Shown here piece by piece: positions 10,101-21,660 of a DNA stretch of 64,000 bases (positions are counted from its first letter, which is position 1; every line of letters starts with the position of its first letter). Below the pieces are notes generated by a model that did not search any database, was not told the origin of the DNA, and saw nothing but the letters and a program-made list of their open reading frames with translations. Both the position numbers and the translations under genes were made by a program. Origin of the DNA: Plecoglossus altivelis (lineage: Eukaryota > Chordata > Actinopteri > Osmeriformes > Plecoglossidae); the NCBI GenBank assembly GCA_036571765.1, contig BROE01000010.1:10885865-10949864 (forward strand), read 5' to 3'.

Positions 10101-13100
10101 ACAGTGAGATTGTTTCATTTTTATTTGTGGTGTGTTTGCAAAACGAAACGCAATCACTGTGCATCGAAATAATACAGGTAAATAACATCTGTGTACGACG
10201 GTGAAAGTAACTTTCAATGTTGATGTTAAACAGGTGAACAATTCCGTGAATGCTCTGGCCAAGTCCATCTATGAGAGGATGTTCTTGTGGATGGTCATCC
10301 GCATCAACCAGATGTTGGACACCAAGCAGCCAAGGAACTTCTACATTGGAGTGCTCGACATTGCTGGTTTTGAGATCTTTGATGTAAGTTTGAGATTTGT
10401 CAAATGATCAGAAATACATTCAAAAGTGGTTTCTTTTGTGTGTCGTAAGTGATACAGATGGTATCTATTGTATTTTAATGATTTGATTTAGAGGAACAAA
10501 GATCAAGTGTAGAAAAAGTAAGAAATGCAATCGTTAGGGTGGGAGTGTTCAATACATTTTTGTCAAACTTTGCAAATCTACAGTACAACAGCATGGAGCA
10601 GCTGTGCATCAACTTCACCAATGAGAAACTGCAACAGTTCTTCAACCACACCATGTTCGTCCTGGAGCAAGAGGAGTACAAGAAGGAGGGCATTGTCTGG
10701 GCTTTCATTGACTTCGGCATGGACTTGGCTGCCTGTATTGAGCTTATTGAGAAGGTTGGTGTTGGTATAAACTGTGGATGTTTCACACCTGATACAAGGA
10801 TACAAGGTTATTCAAACGAGTAGATACACGTTCTTATATCACAGTGCTTATTATATGTCGTATTCAATGATGCCATTTTGGCTCACTTTTAAACACAGTA
10901 TATTTGACTGATCAAAGTCTATTTTCTGTACAGCCAATGGGTATCTTCTCCATCCTGGAAGAGGAGTGCATGTTCCCCAAGGCTTCAGACACTTCCTTCA
11001 AGAACAAGCTGTATGACCAGCATCTTGGCAAGAACAAGGCGTTTGAGAAGCCTAAACCAGCAAAGGGCAAGGCTGAGGCCCACTTCTCCCTGGTCCACTA
11101 TGCTGGTACAGTGGACTACAACATCACTGGCTGGCTGGACAAGAACAAGGATCCCCTGAACGACTCTGTGCTCCAGCTGTACGGAAAGTCCTCAGCTAAG
11201 CTGTTGGCTGCTCTCTACGTCGCTGCTCCACCAGAGGGTGAGTATGGTTGAATCAGATCACATCACATCGAACATATGAACAGGATTTGTCAACGAATTC
11301 ACAGTATCGTTCAAACAACGAGACGTTCATGTTTCGATGCTGTCTAACTCCTGACACTCCTATAACAGATACCTCAAAGAAAGGAGGCAAGAAGAAGGGA
11401 GGTTCCATGCAGACTGTGTCCTCTCAGTTCAGAGTGAGTGAGCTTTTTAAAAAGATAGAATCTGGGATGGTTTCATGCTGCGATTGTGCTTTAATATTAG
11501 TGAGGATCTCAGCTTTATTATGGATAATATTTGAGAGTAACAATGCTTTATAACAATCTTACAGGAGAACTTGGGCAAGCTGATGACCAACTTGAGGAGC
11601 ACCCACCCTCATTTCGTGCGTTGCCTGATTCCCAATGAGTCCAAGACTCCAGGTGAAACATTTTGCCACATGGATCATTTCTCTTAAGTCCTTACGTTGG
11701 ACATGCTCATTCGATTATTATTCCTACAAATAAGTTCCAGAAAGTTAAAAATCTGCCCCCAAATCATGCATCCAGGTCTGATGGAGAACTTCCTGGTTAT
11801 CCACCAGCTGAGATGTAACGGTGTGCTGGAGGGTATTAGGATCTGCACAAAGGGCTTCCCCAGCAGAATCATCTATGCTGACTTCAAGCAGAGGTAGTCT
11901 TACACACAAATGCGACATGATATGGTCGATGGATAAAAACATCCAATGAATCAACATGTTCTCCCTATTCAGATACAAGGTGTTGAATGCTGCTGTCATC
12001 CCCGATGGCCAGTTCATGGACAACAAGAAAGCTTCTGAGAAGCTGCTTGGATCCATTGATGTGAACCATGATGAGTACAAGTTTGGACACACCAAGGTAA
12101 TGTATTGTTGATGATGGGATACTGGAAACTCATGTTTGTGACCTACAGAGGTTATTAAATATCTCATTGATCTGGTAGATATTCATATATATCAGATATT
12201 GTTTATTTCATTTTTTGTATAATTTCTTGTGTCTCAGGTGTTCTTCAAAGCTGGTCTGCTTGGTGTCCTTGAGGAGATGAGAGATGAGAAGCTTGCTACT
12301 CTGGTAACCATGACACAGGCTCTTGCTCGTGGATACCTGATGAGGAAGGAGTTTACCAAGATGATGGAGAGGAGGTGAGATGGAAATGAGAAAAGGAAAA
12401 ATATGGATCCAAGTATTTGCATTCAAATCTTGGCATTTGGGAGTTATCAATTTTGATTTGCCATGAAGCTATTGCTTGAATAATGATTTGAACTTGTAAT
12501 TTTGAGACGATGGATAACTTAGGGTTTATGGAATGGTATGTTTACATGTATGAATGGGCTAGGGTGATGTACCAAGCTAAATCTCTTTTTGTCCATGTCA
12601 CTCTTTTTCTTATAATTAGAGAGTCCGTCTTCACCATCCAGTACAACATCCGCTCATTCATGAATGTGAAACACTGGCCATGGATGAAGGTCTACTACAA
12701 GATCAAGCCTCTCCTGCAAAGTGCTGAGACTGAGAAGGAGCTGGCCAACATGAAGGAGGACTATGCGAAGTGCAAAGTTGCTCTGGAAAAGGCTGAGGCT
12801 CGCAAGAAGGAGCTGGAGGAGAAGATGGTGTCCCTCCTGCAGGAGAAGAATGACTTGTCTCTCCAAGTTGCATCTGTGAGTGAGCCGTACGCACGCACGC
12901 ACGCATGCACACAGCCACATTAACATTAAAGTCCAATTAACCTCCTGTTGTTCTTAGGAATCAGAGAATCTGAATGATGCTGAGGAGAGATGCGAGGGTC
13001 TGATCAAGAGCAAGATCCAGCTGGAGGCCAAACTCAAAGAGACAACTGAGAGGCTGGAGGATGAAGAGGAGATGAATGCTGAGCTGACCGCCAAGAAGAG

Positions 13101-16100
13101 GAAGCTGGAGGATGAGTGCTCTGAGCTGAAGAAAGACATTGACGATCTGGAGCTTACCCTGGCCAAAGTGGAGAAGGAGAAGCATGCCACAGAGAACAAG
13201 GTATCAACATCTCACCATCTTCTGAGCAGCGGTTGGTTTCTTACCCCCCGACAACAGTTTTGACTGGAGCGAATCTTTGGCTTTGTCTGCAGGTTAAAAA
13301 CCTGACTGAGGAGATGGCATCTCAAGATGAGTGTGTTGCCAAGCTGACCAAGGAGAAGAAAGCCCTGCAAGAGGCCCACCAGCAGACACTGGATGACCTG
13401 CAGGCAGAGGAAGACAAAGTCAACACTCTGACCAAGGCCAAGACCAAGCTGGAACAGCAAGTTGATGACGTAAGTCAGGTTATGTTTTCTGGGGGGTTTA
13501 TCCATCTTTGCTTCTATTTGTATTGAATTGATTCTCACATAACACGTCGGTTTTGGATTCAGCAGGATGACTGACTACACTATAATAAAATAACTTGTCG
13601 TGAATGACCTGTTCACATCAAAGCTTAAGTATGAGAAATGTGTTTTGTCCCGTAGCTGGAAGGTTCTCTGGAGCAGGAGAAGAAGCTCCGTATGGACCTG
13701 GAGAGAGGCAAGAGAAAGCTGGAGGGAGACCTGAAACTGGCCCAGGAGTCCATCATGGACCTGGAGAACGACAAGCAGCAGTCCGATGAAAAGATCAAGA
13801 AGTAAGAATTGCATAATCATTGAGACATTTTTGATATTATATTGATTTCCATTTCAATATAATAATTTTGATGTCCAATGTTCAATTCCATACATCATCG
13901 TGCAGGTCATGCATTTCAAATTATGGATTCATATTACTCATCTTGGGAGTAATATAATGAGAAAGACCAATGACACTGGGTTTTGTAAGTACACTAAGTA
14001 TACTAATCACATAACTTATACTAATCACATACCAAGATTACTTAGTTTAGTATCTAAATAATTAGGGATAGCGAGGCCTTTCTTTTTAAATACTTAATAA
14101 GAATATTGTGGATCCGCTTTACAATTGAATCTTCCGTCAACTTATACCAACGCCGAAACCTAACATTGATTCATTTGTGCGCTAAAGAAAAGACTTTGAG
14201 ACCAGCCAGCTCCTCAGCAAGATTGAGGATGAGCAGTCTCTGGGTGCCCAGCTGCAGAAGAAGATCAAGGAGCTCCAGGTGTGTTTTACTTACTGAACCC
14301 TAGACAAGCCATATTTCCTCTTCTGGGCTGAATGATATTGGACCTGTTTGTACAAAAAAAATCCACGTTGCCCATCAAGTCATTGTTTGCTCGTATTTGG
14401 GCCTGAATTTGGAGTCTTTGATGCTTAATCTTTTTTGTGTTTGTGTCTACTGTAGGCTCGTATTGAAGAGCTGGAGGAAGAGATCGAGGCTGAGCGCGCT
14501 GCCAGGGCCAAGGTGGAGAAGCAGAGGGCCGATCTGTCCAGGGAACTGGAGGAGATCAGCGAGAGGCTGGAGGAGGCTGGAGGCGCCACGGCTGCTCAGA
14601 TTGAGATGAACAAGAAGCGAGAGGCTGAGTTCCAGAAGCTGAGACGTGACCTGGAGGAGTCCACCCTGCAGCATGAGGCCACAGCCTCAGCCCTGAGGAA
14701 GAAGCAGGCTGACAGCGTGGCAGAGCTGGGAGAGCAGATCGACAACCTGCAGCGCGTCAAGCAGAAGCTGGAGAAGGAGAAGAGCGAGTTCAAGATGGAG
14801 ATCGATGACCTCTCCTCCAACATGGAAGCCGTTGCCAAGGCTAAGGTACGATTAGAAAATCTAATTGGACAAGTATAACGTATTTAAATATGTCATCATC
14901 AGCTACATTGGCAGCCTAAGGTGGATGTGTGGGCCATAAAGAGAATGATTAATTCCTCATTTCCTGTTCCTCCTCGATGAGATATCAATGCAGACTCATC
15001 CCAAGTGTAACATCCTGTTTGTTCCACAGGGCAATCTGGAGAAGATGTGCCGCACCCTTGAAGACCAGCTCAGCGAGATCAAGACCAAGAACGATGAGAA
15101 CGTTCGCCAGATCAACGACATCGGTGGACAGAAAGCCAGACTCCTCACTGAGAATGGTAAAAAAAGAGACATTTCATGCGTTCAAAGGTCTACACCCAGA
15201 CGCAGGTTTCGGAAGGTTTACTTGACAAATAATCAATTCTATTAAAGAAACAGACATAACAAAGAGCTTTATTCATTCCCTGCAGGTGAGTTCTCTCGCC
15301 AGTTGGAGGAGAAGGAAGCCCTGGTGTCCCAGCTGACCAGAGGAAAGCAGGCCTACACCCAGCAGATTGAGGAGCTCAAGAGGCATGTTGAGGAGGAAGT
15401 CAAGGTAACCCAACTACGTTGACCAGCTATGGCAGTTTGACACTACAGTCGTTAGCAAAGACTTTTGTTGGTCACTCACTACATCACATATAACATCACG
15501 CGTCCTACCATTTTCCTCTCAGGCTAAGAACGCACTGGCCCATGGGGTCCAGTCTGCCCGCCATGACTGTGACCTGCTGAGGGAGCAGTTTGAGGAGGAG
15601 CAGGAGGCCAAGGCAGAGCTGCAACGTGGCATGTCCAAGGCTAACTCTGAGGTGGCTCAGTGGAGAACCAAATACGAGACTGATGCCATCCAGAGGACAG
15701 AGGAGCTGGAGGAGGCCAAGTAAGTTTCACATGACCGTCAACCACTCCAAGGTTGCAATCAGAACAGAACACCTCTGCAATGGCATGATTTGCATCAACA
15801 GGAAGAAGCTGGCTCAGCGTCTCCAGGAAGCTGAGGAGACCATTGAGGCCACCAACTCCAAGTGTGCCTCTCTGGAGAAGACCAAGCAGAGGCTGCAGGG
15901 AGAGGTGGAGGACCTCATGATTGATGTTGAGAGAGCCAATGCCCTGGCTGCCAACCTGGATAAGAAGCAGAGGAACTTTGACAAGGTGAAAAATACTGTG
16001 CCAGTCCTAGGTTTTGATGTAATTGTAATTGAGGAACATGGGTATTCATCTGCAATTAAATGGATTAGTAAGTGTCTACATCCTATAACTTAGTTGGGAT

Positions 16101-18912
16101 GGGTCTATTCGCCTATATGGACCTACATCTGCAACGGGAGATTAAGAACTGTACGGTCATACTCACACCCTTTGTCATGTGCTTCCTCCTAGGTTCTTGC
16201 AGAGTGGAAGCAGAAGTTTGAGGAGGGCCAGGCTGAGCTGGAGGGAGCACAGAAGGAGGCTCGTTCTCTCAGCACGGAGCTCTTCAAGATGAAGAACTCT
16301 TACGAGGAGGCTCTCGATCAGCTGGAGACTCTGAAGAGAGAGAACAAGAACTTGCAACGTGAGAGAGATGTCATGCGCGATGCTTCTCCCCACCTCAAGT
16401 ACATCTGATTCGATATGTTTGGAATGAAACTATGTTTTCTTATTTTTTCAAATCGCAGAGGAGATCTCTGACCTGACCGAGCAGATCGGAGAGACTGGCA
16501 AGAGCATCCATGAGCTGGAGAAGGCCAAGAAGACAGTGGAGACAGAGAAGTCTGAGATCCAGACAGCTCTTGAGGAGGCTGAGGTACACGTTCACCACAA
16601 TTCCCGGAAAATAACGAATCACTTTAGAATCACCATAACTAAGAAGGACATTTTCAAATATTTGCATTCATTCAGGGAACTCTCGAGCATGAAGAATCCA
16701 AGATTCTTCGCGTGCAGCTGGAGCTGAACCAGATCAAGGGTGAGGTGGACAGGAAGCTGGCTGAGAAGGACGAGGAGATGGAGCAGATCAAGAGGAACAG
16801 CCAGAGGGTGATCGACTCCATGCAGAGCACCCTGGACTCTGAGGTGCGCAGCAGGAACGACGCTCTGAGGATCAAGAAGAAGATGGAGGGAGACCTGAAT
16901 GAGATGGAGATCCAGCTGAGTCATGCTAACCGGCAGGCTGCTGAGTCCCAGAAGCAGCTGCGGAACGTTCAGGCGCAGCTCAAGGTGCTGGGAACGTTGG
17001 AAACAGTGATGTGTATACTGCGATGAACTACATTAATAATGACTACAGATCCATACTGTAGATCTAGACTCAAAATAAGAAAATGTGGACTCAAATGTTC
17101 ACAATAGAATAGAACAACTTTATTGACATTGTACACAGTACAACAAAATCGAATTCAATTTCCTCAGGTGCACTGAATAAGATCATATTTGTTTTAGTTT
17201 GGAAAATATGGGTGCATGTATAGACAAGAGCAAGGAACAATATCATACTTACAAAGAATATATATTTGCTGTACAAACAGTACTGCTGAAGTGATATATG
17301 ACAATGTACACAGCAACATCTTGTCATTCCTCCCCACACTGTGCCGTGTTTCTAGGATGCCCAGTTGCACCTGGATGATGCCGTCCGTGCCTCTGAGGAC
17401 ATGAAGGAACAGGCAGCCATGGTGGAACGCAGGAACGGTCTGATGGTGGCTGAGATCGAGGAGCTGAGAGTGGGTCTGGAGCAGACAGAGAGAGGCCGCA
17501 AAGTGGCCGAGCAGGAGCTGGTGGACGCCAGCGAGAGAGTGGGACTGCTGCATTCCCAGGTGGGGGCGACACAACCGTAAACGCAGAGCTAGAAGAACAT
17601 TCCCAGCAAAGGTCGTGTTTTGTTATACCCTATGTGTGCGCTCTTCCAGAACACCAGCCTGTTGAACACCAAGAAGAAGCTTGAAGCTGACCTGGTCCAG
17701 GTGCAGGGAGAGGTGGACGACATCGTCCAGGAGTCCAGGAATGCTGAGGAGAAGGCCAAGAAGGCCATCACTGATGTGAGTCTGACTAACTGCGCTCCCC
17801 AGCACAGCCTCTATTGAGTCTCCTACTCTACCTGCACTGTCTTCAAAGGCGCATCAACCAGGCCATGTTACCTGGGGCGATATACTATGTGTTTGGAAGG
17901 TTCCTCAGTTCAACCAAGCTGAATTCTGTTGCTGCAGGCGGCCATGATGGCAGAAGAGCTGAAGAAGGAGCAGGACACCAGCTCTCACCTTGAGAGGATG
18001 AAGAAGAATCTGGAGGTGACAGTCAAGGACCTGCAGCATCGTCTGGATGAGGCAGAGAACCTAGCCATGAAGGGTGGCAAGAAGCAGCTCCAGAAACTGG
18101 AGTCCAGGGTGAGTTTGCAAAAAGTTTAAAAAAGAAATCTCTGGTCAAATATTTTAAAGCCATTTTTCACCATGAGGGCCTTTTAGCATGGGAGTGGTGG
18201 ATTCACTACGAGCTCCTGTCCTCCATGCAGGTGCGTGAGCTGGAGACTGAGGTGGAGGCTGAACAGAGGAGAGGTGTAGACGCAGTCAAGGGAGTCCGCA
18301 AGTACGAGCGCAGAGTCAAGGAGCTGACATACCAGGTAACAACACACAGTCAAAGTCAACACAGGTTGAATCAACACTTCATGTTGACACACATTCTGAT
18401 TGACCTCATTATCCGCTTCAGACTGAGGAGGATAAGAAGAATGTGAACAGACTTCAGGACCTGGTGGACAAACTGCAGCTTAAAGTGAAGGCCTACAAGA
18501 GACAGGCTGAGGAGGCTGTAAGTCAAATAACGTATTTGAGCCTTGCATTTGCTAAATGAAGCTTTCATAGCTTTCAGTGTGTATACACCTACAGCTTTGA
18601 CATTTACAAAACATTGAAGAAACCTTTTTCTAAATGAATTCATCCCAGGAGGAACAGGCGAACTCCCACATGTCTAAGTTCAGGAAGGTTCAGCATGAGC
18701 TGGAGGAGGCTGAGGAGCGTGCTGACATCGCTGAGTCTCAGGTCAACAAGCTCAGAAGCAAGAGCCGGGATGCTGGAAAGGTAAAGATCGGCTAATGTCA
18801 CACCAAGGGTGTAGACAGTGTAGTGTTTTGTCAGACCATTAGTCAAACAGAAATAGAATTCCATTCAATAATTACCCTTCTTTCTTATCTTCAGGCAAAA
18901 GAAGCGGAATAG
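7128..18912 (+). CDS. Sarcomeric myosin heavy chain, fast skeletal muscle type (complete, 39 coding exons)
   Basis: This gene encodes the heavy chain of the thick-filament motor of striated muscle, which hydrolyses ATP to pull actin. Thirty-nine coding exons joined at GT-AG boundaries keep one frame, total 5808 nt and give 1935 aa, the usual sarcomeric MYH length. Exon sizes match the conserved family pattern, including the 28-nt mini-exon 4 and the 390-nt and 309-nt rod exons. The start (Kozak gccaccATG) gives MSTDAEMAQYGKAA, the typical fast-muscle N-terminus. Visible motifs are the P-loop GESGAGKT (180-187), switch I NDNSSRF (242-248), switch II DIAGFEIFD (465-473), lysine/glycine-rich loop 2 (about 632-645), reactive cysteines C696 and C706, the head-rod proline P839, then a continuous heptad coiled coil ending GKAKEAE. 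No frameshift or stop interrupts it. The fast-skeletal class is inferred from the N-terminus and loop 2. The paralogue within the fish MYH family cannot be named, so no symbol is given. Exon coordinates are in the two sub-entries. Confidence 0.97.
8043..8082. repeat. TA/TATG microsatellite in MYH intron 4
   Basis: (TA)n passes into (TATG)n within the intron after the 28-nt mini-exon. Confidence 0.85.
9460..9657 (+). mobile_element. hAT-type MITE in MYH intron 9
   Basis: This 198-bp element begins CAGTGGTTCTTAACC (9460-9474) and ends with its perfect 15-bp inverse complement (9643-9657). It is flanked by identical 8-bp direct repeats TAATAACA (9452-9459 and 9658-9665). An 8-bp target duplication with CAGTGG-type ends is diagnostic of the hAT superfamily. 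It has no coding capacity, so it is a non-autonomous copy. It occupies most of intron 9; without it and one target duplication the intron would be about 86 nt, like its neighbours. The strand is arbitrary. Confidence 0.93.
12620..18912 (+). other. Myosin neck end and coiled-coil rod, exons 20-39
   Basis: Coding exons: 12620-12875, 12958-13200, 13293-13469, 13656-13801, 14188-14278, 14456-14845, 15030-15156, 15286-15404, 15523-15719, 15802-15985, 16193-16358, 16459-16583, 16676-16984, 17356-17559, 17650-17775, 17938-18108, 18231-18335, 18422-18517, 18649-18780 and 18895-18912. Exon 20 finishes the neck at P839 and begins S2. Every later exon encodes heptad-repeat rod almost identical to fast MYH proteins known from other vertebrates. 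The last exon is only 18 nt (AKEAE and TAG), an alternative to the KDEE-like tail of many fish fast MYHs. Intron 32 (16985-17355) may contain a dispersed repeat; intron 23 (13802-14187) is AT-rich with two imperfect copies of a ctaatcacata-containing unit. Confidence 0.93.
17103..17166. repeat. Possible dispersed repeat fragment in MYH intron 32
   Basis: The stretch 'actttattgacattgtacacagtacaacaaaat' followed by gaattcaatttcctc resembles a dispersed sequence I associate with fish genomes (TTTATTGTCATTGTACACAGTACAACGAAAT type). Family and boundaries cannot be assigned without a repeat library. Intron 32 is longer than most neighbours (371 nt). Confidence 0.4.
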
Positions 18913-19004
18913 ACATTCCCCTGAACAAGACCCTGTGAAACGTTGCTATGTTTCATAAAATATGTTTTACATAGTAGTATTCTGAGGACTTTTTTGAAAA
19001 TAAA
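18913..19004 (+). terminator. MYH 3' UTR with poly(A) signal
   Basis: A short 3' UTR follows the TAG at 18910-18912. A canonical AATAAA lies at 18999-19004, so cleavage is expected about 10-30 nt later. That places the transcript end right at the edge of the degenerate tandem repeat that follows. Confidence 0.75.
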
Positions 19005-19024
19005 AAAACCATCGATGAAATGCT

Positions 19025-19225
19025 TCAAATTCATTTAATATTGCATCTTGACAACATGTGAGCCTGACGCTGGCCGTTCATTTGAGGTTAGAGCTGGACA
19101 GAAAATGTCAGCTCACTTGACATTTGATATTAATTCAATATTACATCAGCATGCTGGCTATTCATTCGATACCATACCTGGACAAATGCCAGTCTGCTGG
19201 ATATTCATTAAGATTCCTCTATCAG
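19025..19225. repeat. Degenerate tandem repeat, same family, 3' of MYH
   Basis: Three to four diverged copies carry the same anchors as the 5' cluster: 'tggccgttcatttga', 'gctggacagaaaatgtcagc', 'tggctattcattcgatacca' and 'acctggacaaatgccagt'. It begins about 20 bp after the MYH poly(A) signal and is in the same orientation as the 5' cluster. Confidence 0.7.
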
Positions 19226-20439
19226 GCGCAGGCCTATTGCTTTCTACATTTCTGTCTTCTCTGGTCCTTCACGCTCTCATCTACCAGCAAACTGCAGTAT
19301 GAGTAGATCTGATGTTGGCTGTAGAGGGCAGTATTGCTCCACCTGACTTGGCAGCGGTAACGTGCGATGAATATTGATGTCGGAAGACAGACGGTGAGAA
19401 GAGAAAGAAAGAGAGAGAGACAGAGAAAGAATCAGAAGGAGAACAAGAGACCATAGAGTTCAAATCAAAGTCGCGCAAGGAAGCTGCAATACCATTTTCA
19501 GCGTTGGCAAAAGGTGAAACGTTCCTGATCCTGATTAGAGGGGAATTTAGGCCCTGAGACACAGGATGTAGCAGACCACAGTCATTCTGTGGCAGTCACT
19601 GGAGACATCGCGCACTGATATAAATATAAAGACTAATATCATACTAATACTATAATACTTATATAAAGACCCTAACGTGAACACATTTGGTGGAGTTGGT
19701 TCAGCTCTGGTTTGTCACCTGAGGTTTCAGCAGCATAGATTTCCCAACTGTGGAAGGATATACTGGACTGGATAATCAGGAAGAGCTGCTATACGTAAAA
19801 GGTGAGGCCCCCAACCACATGCCCCTCTTTGTGCACACACACGCACACGAACACGCACACAGACATAAACGTCTCTTGGGATGCAAAACCAGGAGTGTGA
19901 AGAGAAAAACAGGATTCCATAGCTCAGTAAAAGACAAAACAGAGGTGCTGACTGTTTCCTCTATCGAGTCCCAAAGGGCACGTTATCGACTCGGTGCTAT
20001 AAGATAACAACTGGCTTTGTTTATTCAGGTTGATGGCTTAGCTGACTTTGAGTGATAAGAAACTCATATTAATGCTCGGTGGATGCAGATGCGATGTGTC
20101 AATCAGGATTAAAGGTCATGGTTTATGAAGCTAAGACAAATAACGCTTTATTGGGGATCTGTGGATGTGGAGGGTTTGGAACCCCAGAACACATCCAGCT
20201 TCCCTCAGCTCGACTTAAAGCTCAGAGACACCTCAACTAATCTGACTGATTCCAATTACTCACATGCAAACACGCGCACGGAAGCTCACACTCCCGCACT
20301 CCCACGCACGCGGATGCTCAAACGCACACCTGGGATCAAAGAACCCGCACTTATGTATTTTCTTCAAAGGCCGAAAACAAAGTCATCAAAGGTTATGAGA
20401 CGAACATGACGCTATTCTCCGAGTCCACATCAAAAGAGA

Positions 20440-20544
20440 CGCGAGCGGAGTTCAGTCGCAGGGAGCGCTCCTGCCGGACGAAGGCTCGGCGCGAGAGCTG
20501 CACCAGAGGCACATCCAGCGGTCTCCCCGAACATCTGTTCCACG
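20440..20544 (+). other. GC-rich candidate untranslated first exon
   Basis: A GC- and CpG-rich stretch in otherwise AT-richer DNA ends in a near-perfect donor (CACG|gtaagt, exon end 20544). It has no long open frame, so it would be a 5' UTR exon or a non-coding RNA exon. One possible partner is an acceptor at 41219-41220 (cctgttgctccag) just upstream of the Par-3 start codon, which would make it a distal first exon of that gene with zp3 nested antisense in the intron. That link is inference only. Confidence 0.3.
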
Positions 20545-21237
20545 GTAAGTCATATCCGTGTTAACTTCTCCGGCGAAAACAGTTCCCTGGGTTGACGTTT
20601 ATTTGTCTCGTATCGTTGACGTTCACCCCCCCCTTCCCCCCTTCCCCCCCACCCCCTCTCTCAACCGCAGCAGGCTGTTGGCTCAGCTGAGCCAGGATTC
20701 ATGGGAAAATGGCCCTCCAAGAAACCCTTCTGTTATCTTTGGAGGGCTGGCGGGCTTGGACAGTGCATTTATGTTGGGACTACCTTAAAGGAACGGCTGT
20801 CAGATCAACCTGATCTGTTTCTCATGCAAAGCGATAAACTTAACGCGCATAGATATAAATCTCTTCTAATGATCTTGATTGTACGAGTGTGCGGCCGCTA
20901 AGATATCTGCAAAAAATAGCTACAATAGAAGACGTCTTTCCGCGCACAAGGATATCGGAGACCTGCATTCAAACTTGCATGTGTGTGAGGAGCTTTACAA
21001 TAACAAAGATGTATGGTTCGCGACCTCAGGTCATGAAGCAGAATGTTGCTATGAAACTAGCAAGTTGACACAACAGGCATCATCTCACAGGATACGCATT
21101 CCTTTACTTTCGTTACAAGACGGTGTCCAAGAAAACAAACATAGATCTACAAACAGAGAATCTACATTAGGGAAGCCACGGTCAGGAGAAAAGGGTGGGT
21201 GTTTCTTTACCGGGTACAGGGTGTGGTGTATGGGGGT

Positions 21238-21660
21238 GTCAGGTCGTGTGTGTGTGCGTGCGTGTGTGTGCGGCGGTCAGGAGTGTGGGGGGTCAGGGTG
21301 TGTGTGTATGTGTGTGTGTGTGGCGGGTAGGCGTTGTGTGTAGTGAGGAGGGTCAAGTGTGTGTGATCATGCAGTGTGTTGTGGGGTGGGTCAGGTGGTG
21401 TGTGTGTGTGTGGGGGGTTCATGTGTGTGTTTGACATGCATATGGAACAGGTGTGTGTGTGTGAGACACAAGTGTGAGACAGTATGCGTGTGTATGAGTG
21501 AGTGTGTGTGTATGTGATGAGCGATGTGTCTGTGTGTGTGTAGTGGGGTTCAGGGTGCGTGTGTGTGGATGTAGCAGGGGTGCAGGTGTGTGTGTGCGTG
21601 TGCGTGTGTGTGTGTGTAGTTGGAGCGCGTGCCAGAGGGTGTGTGTGTGTGTGTGTGTTG
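21238..21660. repeat. Long GT-rich cryptic repeat
   Basis: Imperfect (GT)n interrupted by ggggtcagg-like spacers. It resembles, at lower order, the minisatellite at 58566-59075. Confidence 0.85.

Larger units (their letters stand above)
7128..12374 (+). other. Myosin motor (head) and IQ-region exons 1-19
   Basis: Coding exons: 7128-7334, 7455-7598, 7729-7885, 7992-8019, 8180-8294, 8729-8821, 8915-8978, 9080-9178, 9315-9418, 9711-9849, 9953-10071, 10234-10383, 10584-10754, 10934-11237, 11369-11433, 11565-11652, 11776-11893, 11973-12096 and 12238-12374. Exon 5 opens inside the P-loop and carries loop 1 (GGEKKK, about residues 204-209). Exon 12 ends right after switch II. Exon 13 holds the relay helix and loop. 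Exon 17 carries the two reactive cysteines and exon 19 the start of the light-chain-binding neck. Most introns are 80-200 nt. The larger ones are intron 5 (434 nt), intron 4 (160 nt, with a TA/TATG microsatellite at 8043-8082) and intron 9 (292 nt, mostly a hAT MITE). Intron 13 uses the donor gttggt, which is acceptable but weaker than the rest. Confidence 0.93.

Noticed and set aside
17103..17320. Inverted repeat ends around 'tgtacacag' in MYH intron 32
   Set aside because: The similarity rests on the palindrome TGTACA; no extended inverted ends or target duplication.
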